Shown here: positions 58,390 to 64,000 of the stretch, one piece after another
How the letters are laid out: each line of letters begins with the position of its first letter
Numbering within the stretch: position 1 is the stretch's first letter
Origin: Caprella mutica
Taxonomy: Eukaryota > Arthropoda > Malacostraca > Amphipoda > Caprellidae
Length of the DNA stretch: 64,000 nt
Direction: 5' to 3'
Assembly: GCA_947561585.1 (NCBI GenBank)
Contig: CANNZV010000340.1
Coordinates: 62,001 to 126,000, forward strand
Program-made: the position numbers and the translations under genes
Notes under the pieces: generated by a model
The model's database searches: none
What the model saw: only the letters and a program-made list of their open reading frames with translations
Told to the model about the DNA's origin: nothing

Positions 58390-59444
58390 CTTGAGACCTA
58401 ATAATTTAGTCACTCATCCAGAGAAGAACTCCTCTACTTAGTCAATTAAACCAGTGCTATAACAGCTAAAAGATGAAGTCAGAGAGTATAAGTTGTTTCA
58501 AATGGCTCCTGTAACACAGCAGAGATGCAAAGTATTCGCTACTGCAACACACAGACAATTGTTTTCTACTCAGCCTATTAGTTTGTTCTTGTGTTTGGAG
58601 AGAGTATTGTTCAGTTTGTTGCTCCACATTCAGAAGCTGGAGAAGAGCAGCAAAGCCATTTTACTTGTTTTTGATGCAGTTAGTTGTAATTTGTTAAGTT
58701 ATTATTATATAATTATAATGTTCAAGATAACTATACAAACCTATTTAAATTTAAACTTTAAATGGTTAAAATATAGTTAAACTGTTCTTCTGGGCGATTG
58801 AATATGGAACATTTTCCTCTGACAATTTTTCACCATCTTGGTCGAAATAAAAAAATATTCATTTGTTCAATTTATATGATATAAATGTTAACATGGTAAT
58901 TAATTACTATGTAAATTTACTAATTAACTTTAATTAATAAACTAATTCAGTGTACCTAACGTTTATATCTTTTTCACAGTTCATTACACGAATTTTGAAC
59001 GCAGTCAACTTCATAATTTCAGACTATATTTATATCTTGAATAACTAACTATTCTCAATAGCTATTCATCATCAAAATAATATCAATTATGAGTATTGTT
59101 ACAAAGGTTATCAATAACTGAGAACAGTTATAATGGTTAGATATATCAATCTTCACTAACCCATTATTTATATATTTATTGAACATCAGATCCAGGGCCG
59201 GGCCTTCTGGACTTTAGAATTTATTTACACGATATAAATTATAAAGAGAATATTATTTCACGGTTAAAGGTATTTCAGAGTAAAAATAATTAGCAACAGG
59301 AAAGTAAATACAAACAAAAATCTTCTAAAAAATAGGAAATATTTATATATAGCATTGATTAGAAAGAAATAGTTTCAATACTATCTATTTCATAATGTTT
59401 CTTGGAGGTGAGTTGATCTGGTATACAAGAGTAAACAAAATTAT

Positions 59445-59965
59445 AGACACATGGCATGTAGATACACTAAACATATACCCCGCAAACAAAGGGGTACATG
59501 GAATGTAGATACACTAAACATGTACCCGCAAACAAGGGGTATATGGAATGTAGATACACTAAACATGTACCCAGCAAACAAAGGGGTACATGGAATGTAG
59601 ATACACTAAACATGTACCCGCAAGCAAGGGGTACATGGAATGTAGATACACTAAACATGTACCCAGCAAACAAAGGGGTACATGGAATGTAGATACACTA
59701 AACATGTACCCAGCAAACAAAGGGGTACATGGAATGTAGATACACTAAATATGTACCCGCAAACAAGAGATACATGGAATGTAGATACAATAACCATGTA
59801 CCCGCAAGCAAGGGGTACATGGAATGTAGATACACTAAACATGTACCCAGCAAACAAAGGGGTACATGGAATGTAGATACACTAAACATGTACCCGCAAA
59901 CAAAGGGGTACATGGAATGTAGATACACTAAACATGTACCAAGCAAACAAAGGGGTACATTACAA
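59445..59965. repeat. ~46-bp tandem array upstream of the Beat gene
   Basis: About 11 copies of 'acatggaatgtagatacactaaacatgtacccgcaaacaaggggt', with 'cagcaaacaaagggg' and 'cgcaagcaagggg' variants alternating. Confidence 0.88.
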
Positions 59966-60144
59966 ACTAAGAGCTGTTCTTCATCTCCATAGTTCTACTC
60001 GCCTCACATCCGCCAGTTCTTAATTAGAGACCTGAAGTTATTCGTCCAATAAATAAGTGCCTAAGTTCTCGCGCCTACAAACTTGACTGAGTGCAACTTG
60101 CGACGATATTGAGTCCTGCGACTAGGTGGGAGAGCTGCGTAACT

Positions 60145-60468
60145 ACAATGCAACTCTTCGTAACTGATAGTAATGACAATGCAACTCTTCGTAACTGATA
60201 GTAATGAAAATGCAACTCTTCGTAACTGATAGTAATGACAATGCAACTCTTCGTAACTGATAGTAATGACAATGCAACTCTTCGTAACTGATAGTAATGA
60301 CAATGCAACTCTTCGTAACTGATAGTAATGACAATGCAACTCTTCGTAACTGATAGTAATGACAATGCAACTCTTCGTAACTGATAGTAATGACAATGCA
60401 ACTCTTCGTAACTGATAGTAATGACAATGCAACTCTTCGTAACTGATAGTAATGACAATGCAACTCTA
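60145..60468. repeat. 31-bp tandem array
   Basis: About 10 copies of 'aatgcaactcttcgtaactgatagtaatgac', nearly identical. It is open in all minus-strand frames, so several frames of 120-180 codons there are artefacts. Confidence 0.9.
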
Positions 60469-60499
60469 ACTTCCTATTCTCATATAATTGCATTGTCAC

Positions 60500-60710
60500 G
60501 GTAATCAAGAGTAACGATGTGGAGGGCAAGGTAACCAAGAGTAACGATGTGGAGGGCAAGGTAACCAAGAGTAACGATGTGGAGGGCAAGGTAACCAAGA
60601 GTAACGATGTGAAGGGCAAGGTAACCAAGAGTAACGATGTGGAGGACAAGGTAACCAAGAGTAACGATGTGGAGGGCAAGGTAACCAAGAGTAACGATGT
60701 GGAGGGTAAC
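60500..60710. repeat. 30-bp tandem array
   Basis: Seven copies of 'gtaaccaagagtaacgatgtggagggcaag', starting about 30 bp after the 31-bp array but with an unrelated unit. Confidence 0.9.
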
Positions 60711-60867
60711 TAATATGACATGCCAGATTACAGTAGATTAGTGAGTACAATCAGAGGTTAGGGATTAGAGAGCAGTTAATCCCTGCACTTAGTGACTGAG
60801 ATTAGTCCTAATGTAGAGAAACTTTGGGACAAAATCACTGAGTCACGTCACATGGTTTGAAAAGAAA

Positions 60868-61140
60868 TTAATGTTACTACACTAGTAACTAATGTTACTA
60901 CACTAGTAACTAATGTTACTACACTAGTAACTACTGTTACTACACTAGTAACTAATGCTACTACACTAGTGTAAAAGTAACTAATGTTACTACACTAGTA
61001 ACTAATGTTACTACACTAGTGTAAAAGTAACTAATGTTACTACACTAGTAACTAATGTTACTACACTAGTGTAAAAGTAACTAATGTTACTACACTAGTA
61101 ACTAATGCTACTACACTAGTGTAAAAGTAACTAATGTTAC
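60868..61140. repeat. 21-bp tandem array cut by the sequence gap
   Basis: Copies of 'taatgttactacactagtaac' with periodic 'gtgtaaaagtaac' insertions, running straight into the run of N. ACACTAGT/ACTAGTGT make many units self-complementary. Confidence 0.88.
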
Positions 61141-61872
61141 NNNNNNNNNNNNNNNNNNNNNNNNNNNNNNNNNNNNNNNNNNNNNNNNNNNNNNNNNNNN
61201 NNNNNNNNNNNNNNNNNNNNNNNNNNNNNNNNNNNNNNNNNNNNNNNNNNNNNNNNNNNNNNNNNNNNNNNNNNNNNNNNNNNNNNNNNNNNNNNNNNNN
61301 NNNNNNNNNNNNNNNNNNNNNNNNNNNNNNNNNNNNNNNNNNNNNNNNNNNNNNNNNNNNNNNNNNNNNNNNNNNNNNNNNNNNNNNNNNNNNNNNNNNN
61401 NNNNNNNNNNNNNNNNNNNNNNNNNNNNNNNNNNNNNNNNNNNNNNNNNNNNNNNNNNNNNNNNNNNNNNNNNNNNNNNNNNNNNNNNNNNNNNNNNNNN
61501 NNNNNNNNNNNNNNNNNNNNNNNNNNNNNNNNNNNNNNNNNNNNNNNNNNNNNNNNNNNNNNNNNNNNNNNNNNNNNNNNNNNNNNNNNNNNNNNNNNNN
61601 NNNNNNNNNNNNNNNNNNNNNNNNNNNNNNNNNNNNNNNNNNNNNNNNNNNNNNNNNNNNNNNNNNNNNNNNNNNNNNNNNNNNNNNNNNNNNNNNNNNN
61701 NNNNNNNNNNNNNNNNNNNNNNNNNNNNNNNNNNNNNNNNNNNNNNNNNNNNNNNNNNNNNNNNNNNNNNNNNNNNNNNNNNNNNNNNNNNNNNNNNNNN
61801 NNNNNNNNNNNNNNNNNNNNNNNNNNNNNNNNNNNNNNNNNNNNNNNNNNNNNNNNNNNNNNNNNNNNNNNN
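61141..61872. other. Assembly gap (732 N)
   Basis: A run of N beginning inside a tandem array and ending in unrelated sequence. Probably the array could not be assembled. Open frames through it are meaningless. Confidence 0.99.
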
Positions 61873-61959
61873 ATATAACATTATGTAACATAAATCAAAT
61901 TGATATGCATCTAAATGTACAGTACGTTACATCAATGAAGTAAGAGTTTTCAATTTTAA

Positions 61960-62267
61960 TTTATTTATTTATTGCATGCAAGTGGATATCGTTTCGAAGC
62001 ATATTAGATATATAATTAGGCGCCTGTTCGATGCAGAATCCCTATGTATGTTAGATGTCGTAATTTATCTTTCTATTCAACGCTGTTTTAACGTTATCGC
62101 TTCGATGCCAAATATACTTAATATGATGCGGTTTAGCGGTGCAAACGGATATCGGATTGATGTCTACTTGATGTCACCATGTCTAATTTGTTACTGGTAT
62201 TCGATGTCGGAGAAGAGGTTATACATAGTCGTTTAGACATCGAATAGATACATTCATGTTTGCTGGG
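61960..62267. mobile_element. Fragment of an element with CCCAGCAAACAT ends
   Basis: Ends 'gatacattcatgtttgctggg', the inverse of the start at 63752 (CCCAACAAACATATGAATG). Interior rich in 'tcgatgtcg', 'gatatcgg' and 'cgtttcgaag' motifs also seen at 63770-64000. The left end is not resolved. Confidence 0.45.
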
Positions 62268-62306
62268 AAGCTATGTGATCTACTGATCATACATCACTTC
62301 ACTAAT

Positions 62307-62308
<2 letters not shown>

Positions 62309-62351
<43 letters not shown>
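62309..62351. repeat. (TA)n microsatellite
   Basis: An uninterrupted TA run of about 20 dinucleotides. Confidence 0.95.
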
Positions 62352-62353
<2 letters not shown>

Positions 62354-62762
62354 GTAACTGATTTTGAAAGAGCTGATTTTATTATATAATGTATTCCAAT
62401 GTACGCGTATCCTGTCCCTCTTTATATATTTAATAATTAAATGTTAACGTCGTACCATATTAAGATAGTGCGCCCTAAAAAGTTTTCTATGGAGCGCCTG
62501 TATTTTCTTTTCCTTTGTTGACTGCACAGATTGTGAAATGAATAAGCTTGTGTGATCAATTTGTTTAATTGGGCTTATATAATAATGTGCTTATATATAT
62601 CAGCCAAGAAATCACATTCATTTAATAGACACTTTAGTACGACAACAATAATTAGGTATAGGAGATATTTCTTACTTTTAACATTTGAATATTAATTTGG
62701 AGAAGTTGTTATGCACCAGTCTTCTTCATGTCACAGTATTTACTGATGTGTGTTCTTGTTAA

Positions 62763-63353
62763 AGGTCCTCTCCAGGCTCCAGGAAAAAAAGGAGTTTATA
62801 ACATAACTTTATAGAACTAAGGTCTACGATCATTATTCTGTAAACCGCATACAATTCGGTTCAGTATATATTTTATAATTTGTTTTTAAAGTTTTTTAAT
62901 ACTCTGTGAGCAACAATTGAGCGAATCACTAATCTGATGCTCAAGAAGAAGATTGTACACTCTTTGTTTTGATTACAAATTTGAACTTAATAAACAAACC
63001 ATGCGTTTTCGGCCTTTATTTTATATATTAATTGTTTCCTAAAGTATATAAACGTTTCTATTATAAGTTCATTCAATTTTATACCTTTACACGAATATTA
63101 AATGGATTTATTAAACCTAATACCTAGTTGACAATCAAAACAAATGGTGTACATTCCTTTTCTTCAGGCTGACAATTTCTTAAATTAGTAAGTCGGAAGT
63201 AAAATAGGTTTAGTAGATTTTTGATTATTAAAATCTTTAAAAGCATATAAAATTAAAAATATGCTACCAAATTCGATGCAGTTTGCATCAAAATGATAAA
63301 AAACATTAGCCTCGTTGAATAAGGCAATAAAAATATTTGCTTGGAGGGGACCT
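62763..63353. mobile_element. TTAA-flanked MITE family A, second copy
   Basis: AGGTCCTCTCCAGGCTCC to GCTTGGAGGGGACCT, with TTAA at 62759-62762 and 63354-63357. 591 bp, collinear with 8710-9238. Its right TTAA is also the left TTAA of the next element. Confidence 0.8.
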
Positions 63354-63357
63354 TTAA

Positions 63358-63536
63358 GGGCCGTACACACGTAGGTTTTTTTTAAGTCTTTCCACCAGAC
63401 GTTTTGCTAAGCTCCTGCTACTTTTTCCAAATATTTTTCAATCATTTAAGAAAAAAACAATAGAATTATTATTTATTTTAGTTGGTATCCATGATACTTG
63501 CAGGAGGAGGTTAAAAAAACTACGTGTGTACGGCCC
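63358..63536. mobile_element. Foldback MITE family B, copy 4, inserted at the neighbour's TTAA
   Basis: GGGCCGTACACACGTAGG to CTACGTGTGTACGGCCC. The left flank is the shared TTAA; the right flank is TTTA (63537-63540). The right arm is shortened compared with copies 1-3, lacking the 'cttagcaaaaagtctggtgg' part. Confidence 0.8.
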
Positions 63537-63540
63537 TTTA

Positions 63541-63590
63541 GAGTAAGTTCCGAGTTATCGGGTGGTTCCACATTTCAAACATCAATGTTA
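63541..63590. repeat. Family C MITE, left end only
   Basis: 'gagtaagttccgagttatcgggtggttccacatttc' follows TA directly at the end of the family B copy. The rest of the element is missing. Confidence 0.5.
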
Positions 63591-63638
63591 TGTTTCGATG
63601 TTTTCCTTGTGTTAAGTTATTTGGCGTGGATTGATTTA

Positions 63639-63751
63639 AAGGTCCTCTCCAAGCAAATTTTTTTATTAGTACTTAAATCAACGAGGCTAATGATTCTTAT
63701 CATTTTACTGCAAACCCCATCAAATTTGATAGCATATTTTTAATTTTATAT
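63639..63751. mobile_element. TTAA-flanked MITE family A, third copy, truncated and inverted
   Basis: 'AGGTCCTCTCCAAGCAAATTTTT...caacgaggctaatg...atcattttactgcaaacccc' is the reverse complement of the right end of the 62763-63353 copy. It stops abruptly where the CCCAACAAACAT element begins. Confidence 0.7.
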
Positions 63752-64000
63752 CCCAACAAACATATGAATGTCGATTCGATGTCGTTTTCTGTCGAATTCG
63801 TAGCGCTAACGGTGGGTATCGACTTAGCAACCATTTCGACTCATAGTAGATATCGGAATGTCTGTTTCTAAATGATATCTGAATTTACACTTTGAGTAGA
63901 AACATGAAAACCGATACATGGTTTTAACAGCATCATTTTGACGTCGGCATGTCTGTTTCCAAACGATATCTGAATTTATACTTCGACCAGAAGTGCGAAA
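63752..64000. mobile_element. Element with CCCAGCAAACAT-type end, running off the window
   Basis: Starts CCCAACAAACATATGAATGTCG, with 'gatatcggaatgtctgtttc' and 'gacgtcggcatgtctgtttc' internal repeats. Class unknown; no coding sequence seen in the part present. Confidence 0.45.

Noticed and set aside
59467..59992. Frames with MECRYTKHVP and FSVSTFHVP repeats
   Set aside because: Read-through of the ~46-bp array on both strands.
61061..61943. Open frames of about 270 codons around 61.1-61.9 kb
   Set aside because: They consist almost entirely of unknown residues from the run of N.
61976..62236. 86-codon plus-strand frame
   Set aside because: Lies within a repeat with CCCAGCAAACAT ends whose short motifs recur at 63.75 kb; no coding resemblance.

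Overview
This is a eukaryotic, AT-rich, repeat-dense window, almost certainly from an arthropod. Two intron-containing protein genes can be rebuilt exon by exon with consistent splice phases. The first is an ICE2/NARG2 homologue (+ strand, recovered exons 11549-18984), a subunit of the little elongation complex. The second is a two-Ig-domain protein of the Beaten path (Beat) family (- strand, 58389 down to 31308). The Beat hallmark YKCEVSAEAPSF is what points to an arthropod; the group within arthropods is not resolved. No operons, tRNAs, rRNAs or CRISPR arrays were seen.

Layout. 1-11.5 kb is a transposon graveyard: foldback MITEs of several families, a dead restriction-like-endonuclease LINE (4.59-7.13 kb, catalytic motif YLDN instead of YxDD), a 1.18-kb hAT-type element with a perfect 8-bp target duplication and a nested TTAA-flanked MITE, and a second hAT-type MITE just upstream of ICE2. 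11.5-19.2 kb is ICE2: ten coding exons with only the first (start-codon) exon not found, an 80-bp array and three repeats in its introns, and a 49-bp array directly after the stop codon. 19.2-31.3 kb is intergenic: SINE-like repeats, a mariner transposase remnant, foldback MITEs, a possible Helitron-like repeat, and 15-bp, 18-bp and 52-bp arrays. 31.3-58.4 kb is the Beat gene: eight coding exons (825 nt, 274 residues) spread over 27 kb, with introns filled by about ten unrelated minisatellites, a dead CR1/jockey-like LINE and MITEs. 58.4-64 kb holds more arrays, a 732-base run of N, and a stack of three MITE families sharing target sites.

Tandem arrays of 15-80-bp units make up roughly 13 kb, about a fifth of the window. 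Most long open frames here are these arrays read through (units of 15, 18, 21, 24, 30 and 51 bp are multiples of three; 29- and 31-bp units stay open in all frames), not proteins. The most striking observation is a 44-bp array in Beat intron 2 whose unit is the 3' splice site plus the first coding bases of exon 3, giving eight decoy acceptors upstream of the real one.
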